This document shows positions 26,981-36,323 of a stretch of DNA of 64,000 nt, piece after piece. Made by a program: the position numbers and the translations under genes. The notes beneath the pieces were generated by a model, which saw only the letters and a program-made list of their open reading frames with translations, searched no databases and was not told the DNA's origin. Source of the DNA: an uncultured Hyphomicrobium sp. (GTDB lineage: Bacteria > Pseudomonadota > Alphaproteobacteria > Rhizobiales > Hyphomicrobiaceae). Within the stretch, counting starts at the first letter, position 1. Each line of letters begins with the position of its first letter. The stretch lies in the NCBI GenBank assembly GCA_934555825.1, contig CAKTFJ010000006.1, forward strand, positions 1-64,000. The letters are read 5' to 3'.

Positions 26981-28090
26981 CTACTGCGTCGCGGCTGCAG
27001 CAGCCTCATGTCGGAAGAAGGCGTCGACCCGCATGCCGGTGAGCAGCGGCGGCGTCCCGTCGAGGCCGATCAGAACCTCGAGAACTTCGACGTCTGTCGG
27101 ACGGCGCGGGCCGCGCGACGTGATGCGCGGCGCGCCGAGGGCAGGCGCGATCTGCGTCACGACACCTTCGAATTCCTGGTCGGGGAAGGCGTCGGCACGT
27201 ACGACGACCCGCTGGCCGATGCGAATGCGCGTCACGTCGCGCTCTTCGACTTCCGCGCGGACGCGAAGGCCGGAAATATCGCCGAACAGCAGCAGCGCGG
27301 CGTCGGGAGACGGCGCGGCCATTTCGCCGACCTTCGCCCACACATTGAGAACGGCGCCATCTTGCGGCGCGCGGACGCGCGTCTTTTCGATGGCGTGCAC
27401 CACCTGAGCGACTTCAGTCCGCGCAATCGTGAGTGAAGATTCAAGTCGGGTGGGGAGCGGCATGTTCGCGGTGTCGGCGAGCTTTTCGAGCGTGGCGCGG
27501 TCGTCGGCTTCCTTCTGTTCGGCCTCGGCGAGCGCTTCGCGCGCCTTGGCGAGTGCGTCGGCGTCTGCCTCGCCATTCCGATGCTGGCGATAGACGTCGT
27601 CGGCTGCCATCAGCGCACGGAAGCTGGCGCGCTCGGATGCGTAAAGCGCATCCTCAGCCTTCCGCCGATCGAGCGCAGCGCCCGTCGCGGCGGCTTCCTC
27701 GACGTCCTCGTCCCGCTCGCGCACGCGAACCTCTGCTTCCGCTTCCGCAGCGATCAGCTTCTGCGTGAGGTCGCTGCTGTCGAGGCGAACTAGCAGATCG
27801 CCCGCGCTGACGCGGTCGTTGGTTGTCGCAATGACTTCGACGATCCGCGCGGGAATTTCGGCAGAGATCCGAACCTCGCCTGCGCGAGGCTCGACACGGC
27901 CCGTGGCCGAGGCCGCCCAGACGGGCCGGAGAGTCGATGTGTTGGCCGCATGTGCTGTGCCGCCCGCGATCCGCTGGGCGTTCGTGGTGCTGTCCTGACC
28001 GCCGACGATCTGGTTCAGCAGCACGCTCGCCGCGATGGCGAGCAGCGCGGCCATCGCCACGGTATAAAAGGTTGGGTCGAGCTTACGCAT
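26981..28090 (-). CDS. DevB/HlyD-type membrane fusion protein of an ABC exporter
   Basis: This 369-residue adaptor has an N-terminal membrane segment (TVAMAALLAIAASVLLNQIV). A barrel/lipoyl half (GRVEPRAGEVRISAEIPARIVEV) leads into a long coiled-coil hairpin (about residues 115-225: REALAEAEQKEADDRATLE). The second lipoyl half is RAPQDGAVLNVWAKVGE. It matches the DevB-like adaptors of three-component ABC exporters. Its start overlaps the ATPase gene stop by eight bases, and the three genes run permease, ATPase, adaptor on the minus strand. Confidence 0.87.
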   Translation of the reverse strand: MRKLDPTFYTVAMAALLAIAASVLLNQIVGGQDSTTNAQRIAGGTAHAANTSTLRPVWAASATGRVEPRAGEVRISAEIPARIVEVIATTNDRVSAGDLLVRLDSSDLTQKLIAAEAEAEVRVRERDEDVEEAAATGAALDRRKAEDALYASERASFRALMAADDVYRQHRNGEADADALAKAREALAEAEQKEADDRATLEKLADTANMPLPTRLESSLTIARTEVAQVVHAIEKTRVRAPQDGAVLNVWAKVGEMAAPSPDAALLLFGDISGLRVRAEVEERDVTRIRIGQRVVVRADAFPDQEFEGVVTQIAPALGAPRITSRGPRRPTDVEVLEVLIGLDGTPPLLTGMRVDAFFRHEAAAAATQ

Positions 28091-28838
28091 TTGCTTTTCG
28101 CCTCTTTGTCAGGTCGGTGATCTCGGGCGCGTCGAGGCCCTGCGGCCTGCGCTCCTCTCCGACGATGAGTCCGTCCTCGATACGCACGACGCGGTCGGCA
28201 TAACCGAGGGTTCTAGGATCGTGGGTCACGGCCAGCACGCAGCGGTCCTGCTCCTTGGCGACGCGCGCGAGCAGTGCCATGACCGCATGCCCGTTCTCGC
28301 TGTCGAGTGCCGCCGTCGGCTCGTCCGCGAGCACGACGGAAGGCTGGGCGGCAATCGCGCGGGCAACCGCCACGCGCTGCTGCTCACCGCCCGACAGGTT
28401 CGACGGGAAATTCCGGAGCCTGTGCCCGAGCCCGACGTCGCGCAGCACTTCCTCGGCGCGGCGCGCAGCCGGATAGCCCTTCTGCCCGATCACGTCGAGC
28501 GCGATACGGACATTCTCGAACGCCGAGAGCGTGGGGAACAGATTGTACGACTGGAAAATGAAGCCGATGTGCTTGCGGCGCAGATTCGCAAGTTCTTCGG
28601 CGCTTTTGCCTTCGGTTGATTCGCCCGCCACGCGCACGATGCCTGAGGTCGGGGTCAGAATGCAGCCGAGGATCGAGAGCAGCGTCGTTTTTCCGCTGCC
28701 CGAAGGGCCCATCAGCAATGTGAGCTCGCCCTTGGCGAGAGACAGGTTCACGCCTTTGAGGGCTACGACCTTGCCGGCCCCCTTGCCGAGTTCCTTGACC
28801 ACGTTTTCGCATTCGAGGACGGGAGTGTTTTTCGTCAT
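28083..28838 (-). CDS. DevA/LolD-type ABC exporter ATPase
   Basis: This 251-residue ATPase has Walker A LMGPSGSGKTTLL, signature LSGGEQQRVAVARAI and Walker B VVLADEPTAALD, and a D-loop and H-loop (AVTHDPRTL). It belongs to the MacB/LolD/DevA subfamily that works with FtsX-fold permeases. It overlaps both neighbours, so the operon is tightly coupled. Export cargo is unknown; DevABC homologues move glycolipids or other envelope components. Confidence 0.92.
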   Translation of the reverse strand: MTKNTPVLECENVVKELGKGAGKVVALKGVNLSLAKGELTLLMGPSGSGKTTLLSILGCILTPTSGIVRVAGESTEGKSAEELANLRRKHIGFIFQSYNLFPTLSAFENVRIALDVIGQKGYPAARRAEEVLRDVGLGHRLRNFPSNLSGGEQQRVAVARAIAAQPSVVLADEPTAALDSENGHAVMALLARVAKEQDRCVLAVTHDPRTLGYADRVVRIEDGLIVGEERRPQGLDAPEITDLTKRRKANA

Positions 28839-29965
28839 CTGCTGAATACCGTGGCTGGATCGATGCGGGTGACTTTCATGATCGCCGAGATGGCGGACAC
28901 GCCCGACATGAAGAGCGTGAGGCCGAGCAGCGCCACCGCGAGCCCCGGCGTCATGACGAGCGGCAGCGGCGTGTTGCGGCTGATGTAGAGGATGCCGAGC
29001 GAGATGAGTATTCCGAGCACGTAGCCGATGACGGCCGAAAGCCCAGCCTGCGCAAGAATGACCTTGTAGATGTAGCCCGACGACGAGCCGAGTGCGCGCA
29101 ACGTGGCGAACTCGTTAAGGTGATCCTTCGTGCTCGAATAGAGCGTCTGCGCCACGATCACCGTGCCGACGAGAATACCGAGCAGCGCGCCGCCGATGAG
29201 TGCGAGACCTGCGCCGGTGCGGAAGAGCCACTGGCTGAGGCTTCGCTCGTGAAACTCTTCCTTAGTCAGCACTTCCGCGCCGTCGAGCCGCTTCAGCAGC
29301 TCCTGGCGAACGACTTCCACATCCGTGCCGGGCACAAGCTGCACGAGGTAGAAAGATGCGCGGTCGCCGTCGACGCCAAGGAGGTTGCGTGCGCGCTGCA
29401 GAGGCGTGAACACGTAAGGAGATTGCGTGAACGAACGGATGCGATGCGTCAGCGCCTTGACCTTCACCCGGCCGGTGCCGATCTGGGCCGTGTCACCAAT
29501 GCCGTCGATGCCAAGCTCGCGGAAATAGGTGTCGTCCGCGGAGACCGCGTCCGGCGACTTGATGTCCTGCCAGGTGCCGTCCACGAGCGACCACGGCGCA
29601 AGACCGCCGTCTTCCGCATCCGTACCGACGACGACGACGCGAGTGGAGCCGCCTTCGGCCTTGCGCCATTCGGCGAATGAGACGACGAGCGGCACGACCG
29701 CCTGGACGCCCGGTGTGGCGAGCGCTTGGTGGCGTTCGCGCGAGGTGAGAAGGATGCCGCCCTCCTCGAAGCTCTTCGCATCGAAGGCGGTTATCCAAAG
29801 TTCGCCGTTCGACTTCTCGATCATGTCCGTGATCATCCGGCTCGAGCCGAGATACATGCCGAGCTGAATGGCGACGAGCACGATAGAAAACAGAATGCCG
29901 ACCAGCGTCACGGCAAGCCGGATTCGGTCATGGAAGAGATTACGGAACGCAAGCGTGAGGATCAT
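28835..29965 (-). CDS. DevC-type FtsX-fold ABC exporter permease
   Basis: The ATG at 29965 gives about 376 residues. One N-terminal helix (RLAVTLVGILFSIVLVAIQLG) is followed by a large periplasmic domain (residues 45-240) and three C-terminal helices. The FtsX fold signature is ATLRALGSSSGYIYKVILAQA. This is the layout of DevC/MacB-type mechanotransmission permeases. An upstream ATG at 30034 is possible but gives an untypical extension with no ribosome-binding site. It heads the three-gene exporter operon. Confidence 0.87.
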   Translation of the reverse strand: MILTLAFRNLFHDRIRLAVTLVGILFSIVLVAIQLGMYLGSSRMITDMIEKSNGELWITAFDAKSFEEGGILLTSRERHQALATPGVQAVVPLVVSFAEWRKAEGGSTRVVVVGTDAEDGGLAPWSLVDGTWQDIKSPDAVSADDTYFRELGIDGIGDTAQIGTGRVKVKALTHRIRSFTQSPYVFTPLQRARNLLGVDGDRASFYLVQLVPGTDVEVVRQELLKRLDGAEVLTKEEFHERSLSQWLFRTGAGLALIGGALLGILVGTVIVAQTLYSSTKDHLNEFATLRALGSSSGYIYKVILAQAGLSAVIGYVLGILISLGILYISRNTPLPLVMTPGLAVALLGLTLFMSGVSAISAIMKVTRIDPATVFSR

Positions 29966-30393
29966 CTTCTCAGCAACCGATCGGGTTGACGGATACGTGG
30001 ACTTGAAATGTCGGGTCAGGCCCGCTGGGCGCATCGGGCCGTGTTCAGGCCCGTTCGTTGCGCCCGGCTTCCAAGCTCTGATCGAGGTCGTCTCGTGAGC
30101 CGGAATATAGGTTATGGTCCGGGCTCACACTACCCTTCTAGCGCGGTGGCATTCAAATCAAAGTGCCGGGGCAGAAAGATGGTAAGTCTAAGCCTTGCCT
30201 CTTGATGTCCTTCGGCGCATGGCTAATAACGTACTGATAACGTTACGTTCCGTGTTTTCGCCGTTTTTGGTTGCAGAGTCGAGATCCTGCGACGATGAGA
30301 CACCGCGGCCAGACCCGCGGCGCAGGGTGCGTTGAAAAACAGCACGAAACTAGGCTGTGACGCCCGTCACACGCCGAACCATCGGGTTCCTTC
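29966..30393. other. Divergent intergenic region
   Basis: About 430 bases separate the exporter permease start (minus) from the DUF2147 gene (plus). No gene is visible. It must hold the promoters of both transcripts. A perfect TGTGA-N6-TCACA dyad occurs at 30356-30371, listed separately. Confidence 0.6.
30356..30371. promoter_or_regulatory. CRP-consensus dyad upstream of DUF2147 gene
   Basis: TGTGACGCCCGTCACA reads TGTGA-N6-TCACA with seven-base perfect arms. It ends 22 bases before the ATG of the DUF2147 gene. The spacing would suit repression more than activation. The Crp/Fnr regulator and adenylate cyclase encoded at 14.7-16.8 kb are possible partners. Alphaproteobacterial Crp-like proteins do not all use this consensus, so the link is only an inference. 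Confidence 0.45.
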
Positions 30394-30903
30394 ATGATCG
30401 AAAGAACGTTTGCCCTCTTGGGCTTTGCAGCACGGCTCCTCCCGGTAGCCGTTGTTGGCCTGGTTGCCTTGTCCACGGCGAGCCACGCTCGTCCGGAACT
30501 CGGCCTCTGGTACGACGACTCCGGAGACGGTGCCGTCGAGATCTACATTTGTAACGACGACCCCAATCGCCTGTGCGGCCGTATTGCGTGGCTCAAGGAG
30601 CCGCTCACGGCCGAGGGCACGCCAAAGCACGATCGCTACAACCCGAAGCCCGAGCTTCAGAACCGTCCGATCTGCGGCCTGCCTGTCATCGGCAACCTGG
30701 GCCTGATGAGAGACGGCACTTTCGACGGCGGTTGGATTTACGATCCGAAGGCCGGCAAATCCTACAGCGTCGCGTTGAAGCTCGCCTCACCCGACCAGCT
30801 CGTCGTTACCGGGTATCTCGGGGTGAAGATGATGGGCAAGTCGTTCAACTGGCGCCGGGCCGGACCGGAAATCCAGTCTTGCGACGGCCTGCCGCCTGCT
30901 TGA
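30394..30903 (+). CDS. DUF2147 secreted protein
   Basis: This 169-residue protein has a signal peptide ending near ALSTASHA. The mature domain starts GLWYDDSGDGAVEIYIC and continues LCGRIAWLKEP, DGTFDGGWIYDPKAGKSYS and GKSFNWRR. These are the standard DUF2147 blocks (lipocalin-like periplasmic proteins of unknown function). Two or more cysteines (YICND, RLCGR, PICGL, QSCDG) may form disulphides. It is a single-gene unit with its own terminator. Confidence 0.9.
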   Translation: MIERTFALLGFAARLLPVAVVGLVALSTASHARPELGLWYDDSGDGAVEIYICNDDPNRLCGRIAWLKEPLTAEGTPKHDRYNPKPELQNRPICGLPVIGNLGLMRDGTFDGGWIYDPKAGKSYSVALKLASPDQLVVTGYLGVKMMGKSFNWRRAGPEIQSCDGLPPA

Positions 30904-30940
30904 CGCTGGCCGCAAAGCCCGTCGCGCAAATACCAACGAG

Positions 30941-30966
30941 AAAGGCCGGGCGTTTGCCCGGCCTTT
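30941..30966 (+). terminator. Intrinsic terminator after DUF2147 gene
   Basis: AAAGGCCGGGC (30941-30951), loop GTTT and GCCCGGCCTTT (30956-30966) form an 11-bp perfect stem followed by TCTTTG. It ends the DUF2147 transcript. With A residues on the left it may also act on the convergent hydrolase transcript. Confidence 0.88.
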
Positions 30967-31002
30967 TCTTTGTCGTTGGCATCTGTGAGAAGCCGCGGCC
31001 GT

Positions 31003-31881
31003 TTACTCGGCGACACCGTTCCCCTTGAGGAAGCGCGAAACGGCGGCCTTCTCTTCGAGGCGCTGCGTGAGGCGAAGGACGAAGTCCACCGTGCGGTCGA
31101 CCACGACCGAGCGCTGCCGGTCGAGCGTGACCATGTGATAGCTGTCGTCGAGCACCGTGACGTCTACAGGCCCGCCCAGCTTGCGTTGAAGCTTGAACGC
31201 GTTCGAGATGTCGCTCTGATCGTCGTGACGCGGATGGAACACGACAGCTTGCTGCGTGATTTCGCCGAGACGGCGCTTCACATCGCGCGAAAGCGACATG
31301 AACTCCCACACAAGTCCGCCGCCACGGCTGAACAGATCCTCCATCGACCGCCCTTCGCTTTTGAACGAGTCGATGACGAAATTGCGAATGCGCTCGTCTT
31401 TGATGCCGTAGGGCGCGCGCTGCTTGAAACGCATCAACGATGCGACCCACTTGTGATGGACAAGCCGGAACAAGTTGAAGGTCAGCGGAATGGCCCAGCC
31501 GTTCGGCTTCATCGTCGGCGCGAAAAGAACGAGGCCGTGAACATCGTTGGCGCGTTCGCGTGCGAGGCGAAGCGCGAGCATGGAGCCTGCAGAGAGGCCG
31601 CCCACGATAACGACGTCGCAATGGGCTTTGAGTTCGTCGTGCGCTTCTTCGATCGCCTGATACCAATCGCGCCAAGAAGAGAGGCCGGAGGGATCGGTGC
31701 CGCCACCGAGGCCCGGAACGAGCGGGCAGTAAACCGTGTAACCCTGTCGCGCGAGACCCTGAGCAACGAACCTCAACTCGATGGGGTTGCCGCCAAGGCT
31801 ATGCACCAAAAGCACGCCAACTTTGCCACCGGGAATGACGAGACTGCCACGGTAGGCATTGATTTTTTCGTTCTTGCTCAT
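31003..31881 (-). CDS. Alpha/beta hydrolase (carboxylesterase-like)
   Basis: This 292-residue cytoplasmic protein has the alpha/beta-hydrolase plan. The oxyanion-hole region is HSLGG (27-31), the nucleophile elbow is GLSAG with S97, the acid is probably D220 in HPRHDDQSD, and H249 in DSYHMVTLD is the catalytic base. The last two blocks resemble thermostable carboxylesterase Est30. It probably cleaves short-chain carboxyl esters. A longer than usual lid region (residues 120-180) precedes the acid. It is transcribed alone, convergent with DUF2147. Confidence 0.85.
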   Translation of the reverse strand: MSKNEKINAYRGSLVIPGGKVGVLLVHSLGGNPIELRFVAQGLARQGYTVYCPLVPGLGGGTDPSGLSSWRDWYQAIEEAHDELKAHCDVVIVGGLSAGSMLALRLARERANDVHGLVLFAPTMKPNGWAIPLTFNLFRLVHHKWVASLMRFKQRAPYGIKDERIRNFVIDSFKSEGRSMEDLFSRGGGLVWEFMSLSRDVKRRLGEITQQAVVFHPRHDDQSDISNAFKLQRKLGGPVDVTVLDDSYHMVTLDRQRSVVVDRTVDFVLRLTQRLEEKAAVSRFLKGNGVAE

Positions 31882-32697
31882 GCTGTTAGGTTAACTCGCT
31901 GTTACGCGCCAAGAAGAATAAACCCGATTGAGAAGGAAATGCCAAGTGTTCAAAAGGCGTCTTCTCACCAAGTCTCAGGATCGTTGCGTCCTTGGTTGCC
32001 TCTCCGCGTCGTTATTTTTTGGCGTCATGCCGGCCTGCAAAACGCATGGCGCACCCCGTAAGGGCGAGGATCGCAATCGTTTCGGCAGCCGGAAATACCC
32101 GCTGCACGGCCGGCGCTTGGTGCCCGTGAATCCGTCGCTCGACACCCTCGGTGCCGCGACAATGAGAAGGGCTCGTCCGCACTGCCGTCCTCAAGGCCCC
32201 TACCTGCAACTCTCGCATCCTCCTTGCCTATGAGGCCATCGGTCGCAAGGTAAACAGAGAGCCCCGGAAGGCGCCCCGCAGGCTGGTTTTGCCTATCGGT
32301 TGGCGTTCGGTGTCGAGGTTCGGTGCGGCGGAAATGTGACGTGTGCTGTGTCGAAACCACGCTTGGACATCCATGAACAGAGGCGGCGAACGCGAGAACC
32401 CCATGATCATTCCGAGCGATAGCACGAGGATGAGTTCGCGATTATTCCCGCCGTGGCCAGATTGTCGCACTGCCTCGGGGGCCGTGATAAATAAGGGCGC
32501 CGTATGTCACGGGGAAAGCTGGCCATTGCCCGGAGCGTGGCCCGAATGGGATGTGCGAGCCGAGGCCCGCCGTGTCCTATTCGGCGGATGTCCGAAAAGT
32601 CACTGGCCACTAGGTTACCTGCGCGTATAGTAAATTTCGGATCGGCGCCGACGCTTTCCGCATGAGGAAAGCCGGGAGCCAGTGGAGTTGACGACCG
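31882..32697. other. Long intergenic stretch, no clear gene
   Basis: About 815 bases lie between the divergent hydrolase and the 602-residue membrane protein gene. Short frames exist on both strands, including a minus frame (32012-32218) ending AETIAILALTG plus basic residues, which faintly resembles a sorting tail. None has a start signal or family pattern. The stretch may contain a decayed gene. It also holds the promoters of the two flanking genes. Confidence 0.45.
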
Positions 32698-34506
32698 TTG
32701 CTGTGTGTCCTGCGCCCCGCTGTCTCGGCGTTGCTCGTCGTTGCGATTTCTGCGCCGTTTCTCCAACCCGCGCTTGCTGCCGCCCCTCCCATGACACGGG
32801 CCGACTATGAGGCCTGCCAATCCGCGGACGAGGCAGGCTTCCGCAAAGCCATCGAAGCCCTGTCGCTTAAGGCCCTTCAGGCAGGCGTCAAGACGGTCGA
32901 CTACCGGGCCACGGTAGATCGGGAATGGCGCCGCGCCGGCATGGACGATCTGCTCGTCAAGCGCGTCGATCTCGCCATCGAGGAGGTGCGCAGCGAAACG
33001 AGCTGGGCGGGTCTCGCACAATCCCTCATCGACACGGAGAAGGCGCAGAAGATGGCGGCCGACGTCGCCGAACGCGTCTATCAGTCCGAGCCGATGCGCG
33101 TGGCCGTCGAAAATCTCGCGACCGGCGTAGGCCAGGAGGTTGGCCGCGCCCTCGAAGGCGCGTTGCAGGACGCAGCGAGCCCCGCGGTCGAATGCATGCG
33201 CGCGTTCCTCGGCCAGCGTTACGGCACGACGGTTGCGGGCGTCGTCTCGCGTGACGTGGAGCGCGATTTCGGTCTCGATTCCGTTGCCGGACGCGCAACC
33301 GTTTCGTCTGGCGCTGTGATCCAGCAATCGGGCGAAGGCATCGCGGGCGCCGCCCTCGTGCTCATGCGCCGTCAGCTTGCCAACCTCACGGCCCGCATCG
33401 GCCAGCGTCTCGCGGGATCGATCCTTGCTCGGCTTGTCTCCGTGGCCGCCGGTGGTGTCGGCGTCGTGCTCATCGCGAAGGATATTTGGGAGCTGCGCAA
33501 AGGCGTGCTGCCGATCATCTCGGACGAGATGAAGTCGGAAACGACCAAGTCGATGGTCAAGGAAGAGCTGGCCAAGACGTTTGACGAACAGATCACCAAG
33601 CATCTTCCCGAGATCGCGTCGAAGTCGGCAGATCGCGTGATTGAGATCTGGCAGAGCTTCCGCAATGCCCATCGTCAGGCGCTCGATCTGGCCGCGCGTA
33701 ACGACGATTTCCGTGCGTTTCTCGACACGGTGCAGCCCGCGCAGCTTGCCCGTCTCGACGAGGTAATGGCGCTCCTGCTGGCGTCCGGTGGAGAGCCGGG
33801 CGTTCTGCGCCGATTGGGCGATGGCTCGTTGAACGAGGCAGTCCGCTTCCTGCCCGAGCCCGCGATGACGATTGCGCGCGAAACCCGCTCCATCGATGCG
33901 GCGCTTGGCTGGTCTCAGCTCGCGGGCGACCGGCTGCCAGCGGTGATCGAGCACGGGGTTTACAAGCGCGCCGATCATGCAGGCTTCACGCGTGCGACCC
34001 TCAACCAGCTCCTGAACCTCAACGATCCGATGGCGATCGGTCGCCTTGCCGCGCTTGAACCTGCGGCGCGTGAGCGCTTGTTCGGTCTCCCGGCGGCAGA
34101 CTTGAGACGCCTCGCGCGCGGCTTCTCGGAAGCTGAGCTCGATACGCTTTCGCGTTATCTCGTGGGTCTCGATCCAGAGCCACGGGACCGCATCCTGAAG
34201 GCCGTGGCGGCAACACCGGGCAAGATGCAGCGGCTTGCTTCGTCGCGCGTCCGTGACGGCCTGATCGCAAGCCGAGATCAGGCCCGCGCGGTCGATATGA
34301 TGCTGCGCGAGGGAAGCGGCGGGCCGAACGCGATCCTTGCCGATGTCGAGGCCGCATGGGAAGGTCAGGTTTCTCCCATTCTGCTGTGGGAGAAGCATCC
34401 GCTGCCCGTCGTCGGATTCGGCTTTGCGATTGTCGTCGTTCTATTGATGTTGCGCCGCCTGTTCCGCCCTCGCCGTAAAGCAGACCCCGCTCAGACGGCG
34501 GCATAA
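32698..34506 (+). CDS. Conserved hypothetical exported protein with C-terminal membrane anchor
   Basis: This 602-residue protein begins at TTG 32698 with a signal peptide (ALLVVAISAPFLQPALAA). The region to about residue 190 is helical and charged. A glycine/alanine-rich hydrophobic stretch follows near 235-265 (LARLVSVAAGGVGVVLIAKDIWEL). The long C-terminal part is made of short helical units with repeated RL/LA...L patterns (for example RLAALEPAARERLFGLPAADLRRLARGF split in two units). One strong transmembrane helix near 568-585 (VVGFGFAIVVVLLMLRRLF) is followed by a basic tail. I recognise no named family. The layout suggests a periplasmic protein anchored at its C-terminus. Confidence 0.8.
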   Translation: MLCVLRPAVSALLVVAISAPFLQPALAAAPPMTRADYEACQSADEAGFRKAIEALSLKALQAGVKTVDYRATVDREWRRAGMDDLLVKRVDLAIEEVRSETSWAGLAQSLIDTEKAQKMAADVAERVYQSEPMRVAVENLATGVGQEVGRALEGALQDAASPAVECMRAFLGQRYGTTVAGVVSRDVERDFGLDSVAGRATVSSGAVIQQSGEGIAGAALVLMRRQLANLTARIGQRLAGSILARLVSVAAGGVGVVLIAKDIWELRKGVLPIISDEMKSETTKSMVKEELAKTFDEQITKHLPEIASKSADRVIEIWQSFRNAHRQALDLAARNDDFRAFLDTVQPAQLARLDEVMALLLASGGEPGVLRRLGDGSLNEAVRFLPEPAMTIARETRSIDAALGWSQLAGDRLPAVIEHGVYKRADHAGFTRATLNQLLNLNDPMAIGRLAALEPAARERLFGLPAADLRRLARGFSEAELDTLSRYLVGLDPEPRDRILKAVAATPGKMQRLASSRVRDGLIASRDQARAVDMMLREGSGGPNAILADVEAAWEGQVSPILLWEKHPLPVVGFGFAIVVVLLMLRRLFRPRRKADPAQTAA

Positions 34507-34626
34507 GCCGGCGATTTACCCATTCCTGGCCATAAACTGCGGTCGTGGTCCCGCAATTGACGGGCCTCATCGGGCCTCATAGGTTGCGGCCTCGCCCTGA
34601 TTTGCTGTTGCCGAAAGCCCGATCTC

Positions 34627-36303
34627 ATGTCCGAAACAGCCCTCGAACCCGCCCTCACCGAAGCGCTCGGTGACGCCAAGGCGTGGCCCTTCGAAGAAGC
34701 ACGCCGTCTGATTGCGCGAGTCGAGAAGACGAAGGGCGGCGCGGACAGGACGGTTCTGTTCGAGACGGGTTATGGTCCGTCGGGCCTGCCGCACATCGGC
34801 ACGTTCGGGGAGGTCGCGCGCACGACCATGGTTCGCCATGCCTTCACGATCCTGACCGAGGGCAAGATCAAGACGCGCCTGCTCTGCTTCTCGGACGATA
34901 TGGACGGCATGCGCAAGGTCCCCGACAACGTGCCGGACCGTGCCGCCCTCGAACCCTATCTTCAGCTCCCGCTTACGTCCGTACCGAACCCGTTCGGCGG
35001 CGATTACAAGAGCTTTGGCGATCACAACAACGCCATGCTCCGCCGCTTTCTCGATACGTTCGGCTTCGAGTACGAGTTCGCGAGCGCGACGGAATACTAC
35101 AAGTCGGGGCGCTTCGACGAGGTGCTGCTGCGTGCCGCCGAGCGCTACGACGACATCATGGCCGTTATGCTGCCGACGCTCGGCGCCGAGCGCCGTGAGA
35201 CCTACAGCCCCTTCCTTCCGATTTCACCGACGTCAGGCCGCGTGCTCTACGTGCCGATGAAGAACGTGGACGCCAAGGCCGGGACGGTGACGTTTGCCGA
35301 CGAGGACGGCCGCGACGTCACGGTGCCGGTCACGGGCGGCAACGTGAAGCTGCAATGGAAGCCGGATTTCGGCATGCGCTGGGCAGCCCTCGGCGTCGAT
35401 TTCGAAATGTTCGGCAAGGATCACCAGACCAACGCGCCGATCTACGACAAGATTTGCAAGATCTTAGGCGGCGTCGCGCCGGAGCATTACGTCTACGAGC
35501 TGTTCCTCGACGATAAGGGCGAGAAGATTTCGAAGTCGAAGGGGAATGGTCTTACCATCGACGAGTGGCTGACCTATGCATCGCCCGAAAGCCTTGCGCT
35601 CTTCATGTTCCAGAAGCCGCGCACGGCCAAGAGGCTCTACTTCGATGTGATCCCGCGCGCGGTCGACGAATACTTGCAGCTTCTCGCCGCCTATCCGCGC
35701 CAGGAAGGCAAGGCGCGTCTCGACAATGCGGTTTGGCACATCCACAACGGCAATCCACCGTCACACACCGTGCCGGCCGGCGTCACGTTCGCGCTGCTCC
35801 TCAATCTCGTCGCCGCCTCGAATGCGGACGATAAGGCCGTGTTGTGGGGCTTTATCCGCCGCCACTTGCCGGAAGCAAGTCCGGAAGCCTATCCGCTGCT
35901 CGACGAGCTCGCCGGATACGCCGTGCGCTACTACGCGGATTTCGTGAAGCCGAAGAAGCGCCACCGCGCGCCCGACGATGTCGAGCGCGGGGCACTCGAA
36001 GCACTGTCGGATGCGCTCGCGAAAGTTCCAGCGGAAGCACCCGCAGAGGATCTTCAAACCGTACTCTACGACGTCGGCCGCACGATCCCCCGCTATCAGG
36101 ATTTGAACGCCAAGGGCGCGACGCCGGAAAAGCCTGGCGTCTCGAATGCTTGGTTCAACAGTATCTACGAGATCTTGCTGGGTGAGAGCAAAGGGCCCCG
36201 GTTCGGCTCGTTCATCGCGCTTTACGGCATTGAGGAAACGCGCGCTTTGATCGACGCTGCGCTGAAGGGCGAGCTCGTCTCGGCGGATCCGGCCGAAGCC
36301 TAA
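34627..36303 (+). CDS. lysK: Class I lysyl-tRNA synthetase LysS
   Basis: This 558-residue enzyme charges tRNA-Lys. It is of the class I type, common in alphaproteobacteria and archaea, not the class II LysS of E. coli. The HIGH-type motif is PHIGT at 55-59, and KMSKS is represented by KISKS at 300-304. Class I specific blocks such as [18 protein letters not shown] and [23 protein letters not shown] are split by insertions. It starts at ATG 34627 and is transcribed after the membrane protein gene with a 120-base gap. Confidence 0.96.
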   Translation: MSETALEPALTEALGDAKAWPFEEARRLIARVEKTKGGADRTVLFETGYGPSGLPHIGTFGEVARTTMVRHAFTILTEGKIKTRLLCFSDDMDGMRKVPDNVPDRAALEPYLQLPLTSVPNPFGGDYKSFGDHNNAMLRRFLDTFGFEYEFASATEYYKSGRFDEVLLRAAERYDDIMAVMLPTLGAERRETYSPFLPISPTSGRVLYVPMKNVDAKAGTVTFADEDGRDVTVPVTGGNVKLQWKPDFGMRWAALGVDFEMFGKDHQTNAPIYDKICKILGGVAPEHYVYELFLDDKGEKISKSKGNGLTIDEWLTYASPESLALFMFQKPRTAKRLYFDVIPRAVDEYLQLLAAYPRQEGKARLDNAVWHIHNGNPPSHTVPAGVTFALLLNLVAASNADDKAVLWGFIRRHLPEASPEAYPLLDELAGYAVRYYADFVKPKKRHRAPDDVERGALEALSDALAKVPAEAPAEDLQTVLYDVGRTIPRYQDLNAKGATPEKPGVSNAWFNSIYEILLGESKGPRFGSFIALYGIEETRALIDAALKGELVSADPAEA

Positions 36304-36323
36304 CGCTTGGCCTCGGCGCAAAT

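Noticed and set aside
32012-32218. Minus-strand frame ending AETIAILALTG plus basic residues, like a PEP-CTERM tail
   Set aside because: The preceding residues are not a secreted domain, there is no signal peptide, and no exosortase gene is in the window.
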